Assembly (NCBI GenBank): GCA_039583695.1
Contig: JAVKSL010000039.1
Span: forward strand, 1-26,734
Length of the DNA stretch: 26,734 nucleotides
DNA from: JAVKSL01 sp039583695
Lineage (GTDB): Bacteria; Actinomycetota; Acidimicrobiia; Acidimicrobiales; JAJPHD01
Direction of reading: 5' to 3'
A model generated the notes under the pieces. That model was given only the letters and a program-made list of their open reading frames with translations. It had not been told where the DNA came from and made no database searches. Below, piece after piece: positions 1 through 7,420 of the stretch (positions are counted from its first letter, which is position 1; each line of letters begins with the position of its first letter). A program made the position numbers and the translations under genes.

Positions 1-983
1 CCACGCTGGTATAGGTCGACCCGGACTCGGCTGGCTCCTGCGTGCTTGGACACGTTCTGCAGCGCCTCCTGGGCTATGCGGTACAAAGTGGTGGCTACGT
101 GTGGCTCGACATCTGTCTCGTCGAGGGTCACCTCGGCATCTTCAATTGCAAGCGTGCGGACCAGGCTCTCCAGGCTCGGCCCGAGCCCGAGGTCGTCCAG
201 CACGCTGGGCCGCAACCCGGCTATGGCGTCCCGGGCCTCCTGGAGCGCCGCGTCCGCCAGCTCGCGGGCCGTGCTTAGCTCGCTGGCGACCACCTCGGGC
301 TCGTCAGGGTTTGCCGAGGCCGCTGCGTCGAGGTGGTAGGACAGGCTCACAAGCCGTTGGCTTATACCATCGTGCAGATCTCCCGCCAACCGATGGCGCT
401 CGCCCTCGGCGGCCTCGACGGTTCGGGCAGCAAACCCCTCGAGCGCCTCCTCGCGCTCGGCCAGGCGCCGGTGGAGCAACGCGTTCTCCACGGTGCCGGC
501 CAAGAGCCTGGCCACATCGGTCAGCAGCATGACCTCGGCCTCGGACCAGTCCCGTTGCGTGCGGGAATGCACGTTGAGCACGCCCACCACCTTGGTCCCC
601 CGGCGGATCATCGGGACCGAGACCAGCGACGCGAAGTCCTCGCCGCGCAGCGCCGGAATATAGCGGTAGCGCGGATCGGCCCACTTGTCCGGCACCACGG
701 CCGGCCTGCCGTGGCGGGCAACCCAACCGGCCACGCCGTCGCCCACCGACAGCTCGATGGTGCCAGCCAGCTCGTCGAATGGGGGCGTGCCACCCGTGAG
801 CACGATGCGGTTGTGCTCTCCGTCGACCAGGTGCACAAAGCACACATCCGCGCCCGACACCTCGGTCACGACCTTGGCCACTCGCTGGACAACGCCTCCC
901 AGATCCAGGTCCGCGGCCATCGCCTCGGCCACCTGCTGCAGAGCCTGGGCCCGCATGGCCGTGTCAGCAGGGGCCCCGCTCAC
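1..983 (-). CDS. GAF-domain sensor histidine kinase (NarL-partner type), 3' end cut by window
   Basis: Translating the minus strand from a GTG at 983 gives 327 residues, open to the window edge. Residues about 30-170 form a GAF-type sensor domain. They are followed by a HisKA_3 dimerisation/phosphoacceptor segment with the motif GERHRLAGDLHDGISQR (His204 in DLHDG) and the start of the ATPase domain with the N-box EALQNVSKHAGAS (Asn310). No membrane segment is visible, so it is probably a cytoplasmic kinase sensing a small ligand, redox state or gas, as in DevS/NreB-like kinases; the ligand cannot be told from sequence. The start overlaps the stop of the response regulator gene by 4 bp (GTGA), so the two are translationally coupled and almost certainly a cognate pair. 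The C-terminal part of the ATPase domain lies outside the window. Confidence 0.9.
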   Translation of the reverse strand, partial: MSGAPADTAMRAQALQQVAEAMAADLDLGGVVQRVAKVVTEVSGADVCFVHLVDGEHNRIVLTGGTPPFDELAGTIELSVGDGVAGWVARHGRPAVVPDKWADPRYRYIPALRGEDFASLVSVPMIRRGTKVVGVLNVHSRTQRDWSEAEVMLLTDVARLLAGTVENALLHRRLAEREEALEGFAARTVEAAEGERHRLAGDLHDGISQRLVSLSYHLDAAASANPDEPEVVASELSTARELADAALQEARDAIAGLRPSVLDDLGLGPSLESLVRTLAIEDAEVTLDETDVEPHVATTLYRIAQEALQNVSKHAGASRVRVDLYQR

Positions 984-1642
984 CGGCACAGCCCTTCCCG
1001 AAGGGCGATCGCCACAGCCTGGGCGCGATCCTTGGCCCCGAGCTTGCGGTACACCGCGCTCACATGGCTCTTCACGGTCTCCTCACCCACGACCAGGCGA
1101 GCAGCGATGGCCCGGTTGGAGACACCGCGGACCATCAGCTCCAAGACGTCGCTCTCCCGCTGGGTCAGGCCAAGGTGGGCCCCGGGCCAGAACTCCCCTG
1201 CGTGCAGCCGCGCCGCGGTCAGTGCCACCCGTCCCGCCAGCGATGGGTCCACCACTGTCTCCCCCTGCATGGCCCGCTCCAGGTGGCCCACCAGCTCAGC
1301 TCCAGTAGCCTGCTTGAGCAGGAACCCCACGGCTCCGGCGCGCAGCGCCTGGAACAGGTACTGCTCGTCGTCGTAGACGGTGAAGAACACCACGCGACAC
1401 CGCTCGTCACGATGCAGCATCTCTTTGCAGATGTCCAAGCCGCTCTCCCCCCGTACCCTGACATCCAGCAATACCACATCCGGTCGGGTCGCGACCAGCT
1501 CAGCCATTGCGGCCACGCCGTCGGTGGCCCTGCCGGCGATGACGACCCGGGTCGCGTAGGGCCGCAACATCGACTCCAGCCCGTTCAGGATGACCTCGTG
1601 GTCGTCCACCACCAGGATCCGGATCGGGGAATCTTGCACCAT
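980..1642 (-). CDS. NarL/LuxR-family response regulator
   Basis: A 220-residue two-component response regulator. The N-terminal receiver domain (about 7-125) shows the acidic pair in VVDDHE, the phosphoacceptor Asp60 in VVLLD, Thr88 and Lys110. The C-terminal LuxR-type helix-turn-helix (about 157-220) has the typical LTQRESDVLELMVRG...ETVKSHVSAVYRKLG pattern. It should bind DNA as a phosphorylated dimer. The ATG at 1642 is chosen because the receiver domain starts right after it and a TACGGT -10-like hexamer lies 7 nt upstream (1650-1655), as expected for a leaderless actinobacterial mRNA. An open frame continues far upstream through the antisense of the phosphoribulokinase gene, but that part has no recognisable protein character. 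It is first gene of a pair with the GAF kinase and is divergent from the phosphoribulokinase gene, a possible target. Confidence 0.93.
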   Translation of the reverse strand: MVQDSPIRILVVDDHEVILNGLESMLRPYATRVVIAGRATDGVAAMAELVATRPDVVLLDVRVRGESGLDICKEMLHRDERCRVVFFTVYDDEQYLFQALRAGAVGFLLKQATGAELVGHLERAMQGETVVDPSLAGRVALTAARLHAGEFWPGAHLGLTQRESDVLELMVRGVSNRAIAARLVVGEETVKSHVSAVYRKLGAKDRAQAVAIALREGLCR

Positions 1643-1649
1643 GCGCCAA

Positions 1650-1655
1650 ACCGTA
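1650..1655 (-). promoter_or_regulatory. Putative -10 element of a leaderless promoter for the NarL-type regulator
   Basis: The minus strand reads TACGGT, seven bases, then the ATG at 1642. TANNNT about 6-8 nt before a start codon is the usual signature of leaderless transcripts in Actinobacteria. No convincing -35 box or Shine-Dalgarno sequence is present. Assigned by pattern only. Confidence 0.4.
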
Positions 1656-1778
1656 GTGCGCAGGTGCCCGGGCTCCGGGCCAAAGGGGCAAAGCGCCATC
1701 CAACGAAGGCCCAGGCGGAGCCGGTGCTCCCACTGGCTATCACCGCCTGGGGGGAGGCGCACGATCGGCGCCCTCCCG

Positions 1779-1784
1779 TAGCGT
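1779..1784 (+). promoter_or_regulatory. Putative -10 element upstream of the phosphoribulokinase gene
   Basis: TAGCGT lies 8 nt before the ATG at 1793, and no Shine-Dalgarno sequence precedes any of the candidate starts. This fits a leaderless or nearly leaderless transcript and favours 1793 as the start. The 150-bp gap 1643-1792 would then hold two divergent promoters, with room for an operator bound by the adjacent NarL-type regulator. This is inference. Confidence 0.35.
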
Positions 1785-1792
1785 AGCGAATC

Positions 1793-2755
1793 ATGCCTCA
1801 CCGCGGACTGGCCATGCTGCGTGCACAGAACAGCTCGGGGCCAAATGGTCCCCAGCACGTGACCATGCTGGCCATCGCCGGGGACAGCGCCGCGGGAAAG
1901 ACCACGATCACCAAGGGGATCGTGGAGGCCATGGGGCCCGAACGCATCTCGGCGATCTGCGTCGACGACTACCACCGCTACGACCGGGTCGAGCGCCGGT
2001 GCCTGCCCTTCACCCCGCTGCACCCGGATTGCAACTACGTGGACATAATGGAGCAGCACCTCCAGCTTCTCGCCCTCGGCCAGCCGATCCTCAAGCCGGT
2101 CTACGAGCACGACACGGGCCTCCTCGGGCGCCCTGTCCTGCTGGAGCCGTCCGAGCTGGTGATCGTCGAGGGCCTGCTGCCGCTGCACTCCAAGCTCAGC
2201 CGGGCCTGCTTCGACGTGACGGTGTACCTGGACCCGCCCGAAGAGATCCGGCGCAAGTGGAAGGTTCACCGCGACACCACCGAGCGCGGCTACACCGAGG
2301 ACCAGGTGCTCGCCGACCTGGACAAGCGCGAACCTGAGTCCGAGGCCCACATCCGTCCGCAACGCAAGCACGCCGACATCGTGCTGCGCTTCGCCCCGAT
2401 ACCCGAACGGGTTGCGGAGCATCCCGACGAGGCGCTCAGCGCCACCCTGCTGCTGCGTCCCACGATCCCCCACCCGGACCTCACCAAGGTGCTGAGCGCC
2501 TCCGAGGTGCGTGATGCCGTGCACCTCAAGCTCGGCAGGGACGAGGACGGCAAGCCCGTCGACCAGCTGCACATCCACGGCTACGCGCCCCGTGAGGCTA
2601 CGCGCACCATCGAAGAGGCCATCTGGTCCGACCTCGAAGGCATCGAGTCGTTTCCGACCAACCTCGGCGAGATCGAGCCAGGCGTGCGCAGCGAGCCGCT
2701 GGCGCTCGCCCAGCTGCTCATCTTGTACCACCTGGTGCAGAGCCGCCGCGGCTGA
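1793..2755 (+). CDS. prk: Phosphoribulokinase (PRK)
   Basis: A 320-residue P-loop kinase expected to phosphorylate ribulose 5-phosphate to ribulose 1,5-bisphosphate with ATP, the CBB-cycle step that feeds RuBisCO. Visible motifs: Walker A GDSAAGKTT (30-38), ICVDDYHRYDR (55-65), TPLHPDCNYVDIMEQH (74-89), KPVYEHDTG (101-109), VIVEGLLPLH (123-132, Walker-B-like with Glu126), and VHRDTTERGYTEDQVL (158-173). The order and spacing match the plant/cyanobacterial type of PRK better than uridine kinase. The regulatory Cys of the plant P-loop is replaced (DSAAGK), whereas the cysteine of the ICVDD motif is kept (Cys56), so thioredoxin/CP12 disulfide control is unlikely. Starts at 1814 or 1865 are possible; 1793 is preferred for its nearby TAGCGT box. 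No RuBisCO or other CBB gene lies in the window, so the physiological role remains inferred. Confidence 0.88.
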   Translation: MPHRGLAMLRAQNSSGPNGPQHVTMLAIAGDSAAGKTTITKGIVEAMGPERISAICVDDYHRYDRVERRCLPFTPLHPDCNYVDIMEQHLQLLALGQPILKPVYEHDTGLLGRPVLLEPSELVIVEGLLPLHSKLSRACFDVTVYLDPPEEIRRKWKVHRDTTERGYTEDQVLADLDKREPESEAHIRPQRKHADIVLRFAPIPERVAEHPDEALSATLLLRPTIPHPDLTKVLSASEVRDAVHLKLGRDEDGKPVDQLHIHGYAPREATRTIEEAIWSDLEGIESFPTNLGEIEPGVRSEPLALAQLLILYHLVQSRRG

Positions 2756-2865
2756 CCCCTGCGCTCGACAGACCCGGATGAAACCCTCCCGAGGTCCCCC
2801 AAGTCAAAGCCGAAGCGCCGGAGCACCGGCAGGCCAGATCGGGAACGGAGACGGGAGGAGCGGCG

Positions 2866-4098
2866 TTGCTGGCATTCACGTTTCCTGGGCAGGGGTCACA
2901 AAGACAAGGAGCTGGTCTTCCATGGGCGGACCACCCCTCCTGGGAGCTGGTTCGAGACGTCTCCGAGGTTGCCGGGCGAGACGTCGAAGCCCTCCTACTC
3001 GACGCCGGTGCCGCCGAGCTGCGAGCCACCCGGAACTCCCAGCTGGCCACCTTCACCCTCAGCCTCTTGGTATTGGACGCCATCGAGCGCCTGGGCATCG
3101 CCCCCTCGGAATGCGCTGGCCACAGCCTGGGCGAGTACAGCGCCCTGGTGGCCAGCGGGGCCATCGGCTTCGAGGACGGCGTCCGCCTGGTAGTCGAGCG
3201 CAGCGAGGCGATGCAGGCCGCCGCCGAGGACGAGACCGGCACGATGGTGGTCCTCCTGGGCATCTCCGACGCCGACGCCGAGGCCGCCTGCCAACGGGCC
3301 GAGGACGGCGCCTGGGTAGCCAACTTCAACGCCCCGGGCCAGGTTGTGATCGCCGGGACCCCCGACGGGGTCGCCACGGCCGCGGAGATAGCCCGCTCGC
3401 TGGGGGCACGCAAGGTGGTGCCGATCGCGGTGGGCGGCGCCTTCCACACCCCTCTCATGGGCCCGGCGCGGGCCCGGCTGCGCAAGGCCCTGGCGCATGC
3501 CACCTTCTGCGACCCCGAGATCCCGGTGACCGCCAACGTCGACGCCCGGGCCCACCCCGACGCCAGAGACTGGCCCGGGCTCCTCTCAGCCCAGCTGTGC
3601 AGCCCGGTCCGCTGGCACCAGACCCTCCTGGCCCTGGCCAGCCGAGGTCCAGGGACGATCGTCGAGGTCGGCCCAGGCGGCGTGCTCACCGGCTTGGCGA
3701 AGCGCACAGTCCCTGAGCAGCGCCTGCTCGCCGTGGCCACCCCCGACGACCTCGACACCCTGGTCGATGCCCTCGCCGGGGAGGGTCCGCTGCACACCTA
3801 TGCCCTGGCGCACGCCGGTGAGCACCTCTACATGTCCGAGCGGGTGGTCGTGAGCCCCGCCGCGGGGGTGTTCGAGCCCGCCGTGCTCACCGACTCCGTC
3901 GAGGTGGGAGCGTTGATCGGCACGGTGGGAGGCACAGATGTGAGGACGCCCTTTGCCGGGTCGATGATGGGACATCTGGCACTTTCGGGCGAGAGGGTGA
4001 CGCTCGGTCAGCCAGTGGCCTGGCTGCGCACCGCAGCGACCCAGCTCGACCTGCGCACCACAGCAAGGCGGCTGGACCAGCAGTCCCCAACGTCGTGA
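2866..4098 (+). CDS. fabD: Malonyl-CoA:ACP transacylase with C-terminal biotinyl/lipoyl-like domain
   Basis: Transfers malonyl from CoA to ACP, supplying the extender for type II fatty-acid synthesis in the cytoplasm. Residues 1-305 are a complete FabD: FPGQGSQ near the N-terminus, the nucleophile Ser87 in GHSLGE, NFNAPGQVVIAG (153-164), His194 in GAFHTPLM, and VEVGPGGVLTGL. FabD is usually about 300-320 residues; this one has 410. The extra C-terminus (about 323-388) reads like a biotinyl/lipoyl-type beta barrel: VVVSPAAGVFEP, VEVGALIGTV, VRTPFAGSMMG, GERVTLGQPVAWLR. The hairpin that carries the modified lysine in carrier domains is a short GGT turn and the domain has no lysine at all. The start is TTG at 2866 behind GGGAGGAG (2853-2860). 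The stop overlaps fabH (GTGA). Confidence 0.93.
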   Translation: MLAFTFPGQGSQRQGAGLPWADHPSWELVRDVSEVAGRDVEALLLDAGAAELRATRNSQLATFTLSLLVLDAIERLGIAPSECAGHSLGEYSALVASGAIGFEDGVRLVVERSEAMQAAAEDETGTMVVLLGISDADAEAACQRAEDGAWVANFNAPGQVVIAGTPDGVATAAEIARSLGARKVVPIAVGGAFHTPLMGPARARLRKALAHATFCDPEIPVTANVDARAHPDARDWPGLLSAQLCSPVRWHQTLLALASRGPGTIVEVGPGGVLTGLAKRTVPEQRLLAVATPDDLDTLVDALAGEGPLHTYALAHAGEHLYMSERVVVSPAAGVFEPAVLTDSVEVGALIGTVGGTDVRTPFAGSMMGHLALSGERVTLGQPVAWLRTAATQLDLRTTARRLDQQSPTS

Positions 4099-5024
4099 GC
4101 CGGGGAGCCGCACTCGTCGGGTGGGGCACGGCCCTGCCCGATCAGATCGTCACCAACGCCGACTTTGAGCGTCGGCTGGACACGAGCAGCCAGTGGATCG
4201 CCGAGCGCACCGGCATCCTGGAACGCCGCATGGGCGGGACCACCGGGGCGCTGGCAGTCGCCGCTGGCCGGGCCGCGCTCGCCAGGGCAGGCCGGGCCGC
4301 GGCAGACATCGACATGGTCATCCTGGCCACCACCACCCCAGACCAGGCGGTCCCCGCCACCTCAGCCAGCGTCACCCACCAGTTGGGGACCCGGGGCGGA
4401 GGCATGGACATCAACGCCTCGTGCTCCGGCTTCGTCTACGCCCTGGTCACCGGGAACGCGCTGATCAGCGCTGGCTCGGACCGGGTGCTGGTGATCGGGG
4501 CCGACACCCTCTCCCACATCGTGGACCAGGACGACCGCTCGACCGCCGTGCTGTTCGGCGACGGGGCAGGCGCAGTGGTGCTCGAGGCCACCCCGAACGA
4601 GAGCCAGCTGTTGTCGTGGGACCTGGGAGTCGACGGCTCGGCCGCCACCCTGTTGGACTGCGAGCACGGCGGCTTCATCCGCATGGAGGGTCGGGAGGTC
4701 TTCCGCCGGGCCGTGCGGGCCATGGTGTCCTCTGCGGAGATAGTGATGGAGGCGGCCAAGCTCGGGCCCGACGACATCGCCCTGTGCGTCCCCCACCAGG
4801 CCAACGCCCGGATAGTCGAGGCGGCCAACGCCCGGATCGGGATCCCCATGGAGCGCACCGCCATGGTCGTGGAGCGCACCGGCAACACCTCGGCGGCGTC
4901 GATCCCCCTGGCGCTCGCCGACGCCGCCGACGCCGGGCGCCTGCATCCCGGCGACAACGTACTGATGTGCGGCTTCGGGGCCGGCATGACCTGGGCCAGC
5001 GCCATCCTGCGATGGGGGCCATGA
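4095..5024 (+). CDS. fabH: Beta-ketoacyl-ACP synthase III
   Basis: Initiates fatty-acid synthesis by condensing an acyl-CoA primer with malonyl-ACP. The 309-residue protein has the full FabH triad: Cys110 in DINASCSGF, His234 in VPHQAN and Asn264 in GNTSAAS. The typical IAERTGILERR segment is near residue 35-45 and a C-terminal GFGAGMTWAS motif is present. The GTG start at 4095 overlaps the fabD stop by 4 bp, and the stop overlaps the fabG ATG (ATGA), so translation is coupled through fabD-fabH-fabG. The primer specificity (straight or branched) cannot be read from sequence. Confidence 0.95.
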   Translation: MSRGAALVGWGTALPDQIVTNADFERRLDTSSQWIAERTGILERRMGGTTGALAVAAGRAALARAGRAAADIDMVILATTTPDQAVPATSASVTHQLGTRGGGMDINASCSGFVYALVTGNALISAGSDRVLVIGADTLSHIVDQDDRSTAVLFGDGAGAVVLEATPNESQLLSWDLGVDGSAATLLDCEHGGFIRMEGREVFRRAVRAMVSSAEIVMEAAKLGPDDIALCVPHQANARIVEAANARIGIPMERTAMVVERTGNTSAASIPLALADAADAGRLHPGDNVLMCGFGAGMTWASAILRWGP

Positions 5025-5746
5025 CGGAGCCAGCCGGCCCTGGGCGTGTCGTCCTCATCACCGGAGGTTCGCGGGGCATCGGGCTGGCCTGCGCCGAGAT
5101 GTTCCTCTCACGGGGCGACCGGGTGGCCATCACTTACAAGGCCAAGCCGCCCGAAGCCGAGGGCCTCCTCTGCCTGCCCTGCGACGTCACCGACGCCGAG
5201 CAGGTAGATGAGGCCTTCACCGAGATCGAGGCCAGGCTCGGCCCGGTCGAGGTGCTGGTGGCCAACGCCGGCATCACCAGGGACCGCCTCACCCTGCGCA
5301 TGAGCGAGGCCGACTGGGGGGCGGTGCTGGACACCAACCTGAGCGGCGCCTGGCGGGTCACCCGGCGAGCCACGGCCGGCATGGTCCGGGCGCATCGGGG
5401 ACGCATCGTCTTCGTATCCTCGGTGTCCGCCACCTCGGGCGCGCCGGGCCAGGCCAACTACTCCGCCGCCAAGGCAGGTCTTATCGGGCTCGCCCGCTCC
5501 CTGGCTCGCGAGCTCGCTTCCCGCCAGATCACGGTCAACGTGGTGGCGCCCGGCCTGGTCGCCACCGACATGCTGGCTGCCATGAGCCCTGCCAGGCTGT
5601 CCGCGATGACCGGCATGGTCCCCCTGGGCCGGGTCGCTGACCCAGCCGAGGTCGCCGCGGCCGTAGGATTCCTCTCGTCGCCCGAAGCCGGCTACGTTAC
5701 GGGGGCCGTCCTGGCCGTCGACGGGGGCCTGGGAATGGGCATGTGA
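5021..5746 (+). CDS. fabG: 3-oxoacyl-ACP reductase (SDR family)
   Basis: NADPH-dependent reduction of 3-ketoacyl-ACP, the first reductive step of each elongation round. The 241-residue protein is a classical short-chain dehydrogenase: cofactor motif TGGSRGIG (14-21), NAG (82-84), catalytic Ser134, Tyr147 and Lys151 in the SVSATSG...YSAAK region, a VNVVAPGLVATDM segment and the C-terminal VTGAVLAVDGGLGMGM typical of FabG. The ATG at 5021 is used because it overlaps the fabH stop by 4 bp; an in-frame ATG at 5012 is the alternative. The same frame is open far upstream inside fabH, but that region is only antisense-free shadow of fabH. Position between fabH and acpP supports FabG over other SDRs. 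Confidence 0.94.
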   Translation: MTEPAGPGRVVLITGGSRGIGLACAEMFLSRGDRVAITYKAKPPEAEGLLCLPCDVTDAEQVDEAFTEIEARLGPVEVLVANAGITRDRLTLRMSEADWGAVLDTNLSGAWRVTRRATAGMVRAHRGRIVFVSSVSATSGAPGQANYSAAKAGLIGLARSLARELASRQITVNVVAPGLVATDMLAAMSPARLSAMTGMVPLGRVADPAEVAAAVGFLSSPEAGYVTGAVLAVDGGLGMGM

Positions 5747-5815
5747 GTCTTTCGTGGCCCACCGAAACAGTGCAACCACCGACCAAATTTCTATAAGGAG
5801 AGGAACTCACCACTG

Positions 5816-6055
5816 ATGGACGAAACAGCCGCCTTCGAGAAGTTCAAGGAGTGCGCGGTCGAGGTGCTGCAGGTTCGCCCTGACCAGGTGACCAGGGAGG
5901 CCCGTTTCGCCGAGGACCTCGATGCCGACAGCCTCGATCTGGTCGAGCTGGTGATGGCGCTGGAGGAGAGCTTCGACGTGACTGTGGACGAGACCGAGCT
6001 GGAGGGTGTGGAGACCATCGAGCAGGCGTTCAACCTGATCTCCGCCAAGCTCTGA
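5816..6055 (+). CDS. acpP: Acyl carrier protein
   Basis: A 79-residue acidic four-helix ACP that carries growing acyl chains on 4'-phosphopantetheine. The attachment site is Ser39 in the DADSLDLVELVMALEE motif, followed by the usual helix II and the TIEQAFNLI helix IV region. A good Shine-Dalgarno (AAGGAGAGG, 5795-5803) precedes the ATG. The 69-bp gap after fabG is the largest inside the cluster and could hold an extra promoter or processing site, as ACP is needed in excess, but no clear promoter is visible. Its TGA overlaps the fabF ATG by one base (TGATG). Confidence 0.96.
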   Translation: MDETAAFEKFKECAVEVLQVRPDQVTREARFAEDLDADSLDLVELVMALEESFDVTVDETELEGVETIEQAFNLISAKL

Positions 6056-7266
6056 TGCTCCTGGGCTGGGGCCCGGCCGGCCCCGAGGGCGGCCAGGCCG
6101 GTCTGCGGGTGGCCATCACCGGCCTTGGGGTGGTCTCCAACGCCGGCATCGGGCTGGACGCCTTCTGGGAGGGGCTGTGCGGGCCAGCGCCTGAGCCCGG
6201 GCCCGCCCGGCCGGTAACCGGCTTCGACCCCAGCATGTGGTTCGGGCCGAAGGACGTGCGCCACATCGACCGCTCCGCCCAGCTGGCCGTCGCTGCCGCT
6301 GAGATGGCGCTGGCCGACGCCGGGCCCATCGAGGTCGACCCCGAACGCGCCGGGGTGATAATGGGCACCGGCGTGGGCGGCTTGGCCACCCTGGAGGTGC
6401 AGGTGGGCGTCCTGCTGTCACGCGGCGCCGGGCGGGTCTCGCCGTTCCTGGTCCCCATGATGATCGCCAACCGGGGCGCCGCGGCGATCTCGATGCGCCT
6501 GGGGTGGCGCGGACCCTGCGAGACCACGGTGACGGCTTGCGCCGCGGGAACCCAGGCGATCGGCAACGCCGCCCGACTCGTGGCGTCGGGGCGCTGCCAG
6601 GTGGCTATCGGCGGGGGGGCCGAGGCTGCCATCACCCCCATCGGCATGGCCGGGTTCACCAACATGACCGCGCTGAGCGTCTCGGGGATCTCCCGGCCCT
6701 TCGACCGGGACCGGGACGGTTTCGTGATGGGCGAGGGGGCCGGGATCCTGGTCCTCGAAGAGTGGGGTCACGCTGTCGCCCGGGGCGCCCGGATCTACGC
6801 CGAGCTGGCGGGGGCGGCGAGCACTGCGGACGCCCACCACATCACCGCCCCCTCCCCGGGTGGAATCGGGGCTGCGGCCTGCATGGAGCTGGCGCTGGCC
6901 GACGCAGGCATCGCCGCCTCAGCCGTCGGGCACATCAATGCGCACGGGACCTCCACCCCGCTCAACGACATAGCCGAGGCCGAGGCGATAGCCAAGGTGT
7001 TCGGCTCGCCCGGCCCCCCAGTGACCTCGATCAAGGGCATCACCGGTCACTCCCTGGGCGCTGCCGGGGCGATCGAGGCGCTGGCCGCCGTGCTGAGCAT
7101 CGTGCGGCGCTCGATACCGCCCACGGCCGGCTTCGTCACCCCGGACCCCCGCATCGCCCTCGACATCGTCGCGGGTGCCCCCCGGGCGTGCACGCCTGGG
7201 CCGGTGATCTCCAACAGCTTCGGCTTCGGGGGCCACAACGGCTCGCTGGTGGTGGCTCCTTCTTAG
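6055..7266 (+). CDS. fabF: Beta-ketoacyl-ACP synthase II
   Basis: Elongating condensing enzyme of type II fatty-acid synthesis. The 403-residue protein carries the Cys-His-His triad of KAS I/II: Cys162 in TACAAG, His298 in NAHGTSTPLND and His332 in GHSLGAAGAIEA, plus the C-terminal NSFGFGGHN loop. The first 17 residues (rich in Gly and Pro) precede the conserved VAITGLGVVS; a GTG just before that motif is an alternative start, but the ATG at 6055 is coupled to acpP by a 1-bp overlap. Last gene of the fab cluster. No fabZ, fabA or fabI homologue follows, so the dehydratase and enoyl reductase are encoded elsewhere. Confidence 0.95.
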   Translation: MLLGWGPAGPEGGQAGLRVAITGLGVVSNAGIGLDAFWEGLCGPAPEPGPARPVTGFDPSMWFGPKDVRHIDRSAQLAVAAAEMALADAGPIEVDPERAGVIMGTGVGGLATLEVQVGVLLSRGAGRVSPFLVPMMIANRGAAAISMRLGWRGPCETTVTACAAGTQAIGNAARLVASGRCQVAIGGGAEAAITPIGMAGFTNMTALSVSGISRPFDRDRDGFVMGEGAGILVLEEWGHAVARGARIYAELAGAASTADAHHITAPSPGGIGAAACMELALADAGIAASAVGHINAHGTSTPLNDIAEAEAIAKVFGSPGPPVTSIKGITGHSLGAAGAIEALAAVLSIVRRSIPPTAGFVTPDPRIALDIVAGAPRACTPGPVISNSFGFGGHNGSLVVAPS

Positions 7267-7420
7267 AAATATGCTCGGTGCCGCTGGCCCGCCATGCCCG
7301 CTACGGTCGGAGGTGATGACCCTGGTCTCCGAGCCCGGCCCGGCCCCGCCGTTGCCCTCGCCCGACCTCGCCCTCGGCTCGTTCAGCGACCATGGGCCGT
7401 GGGTCCTTGAGGAGGCTAAG

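Noticed and set aside
333..1376. 347-residue plus-strand open frame over the kinase and regulator genes
   Set aside because: Antisense shadow of high-GC coding DNA; the minus strand encodes clear GAF, HisKA_3 and receiver motifs.
1643..2731. Long minus-strand open frame extending the NarL-type regulator upstream to 583 residues
   Set aside because: It is antisense to phosphoribulokinase, has no domain character, and the receiver domain begins exactly at the ATG at 1642.
1793..2755. Uridine kinase or pantothenate kinase instead of PRK
   Set aside because: The DDYHRYDR, PVYEHDTG and RDTTERGYTEDQVL segments match phosphoribulokinase and not the other P-loop kinases.
3832..4029. True biotin or lipoate carrier domain at the FabD C-terminus
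   Set aside because: There is no lysine in the domain and no MKM or DKA motif at the hairpin, so it cannot be modified in the usual way.
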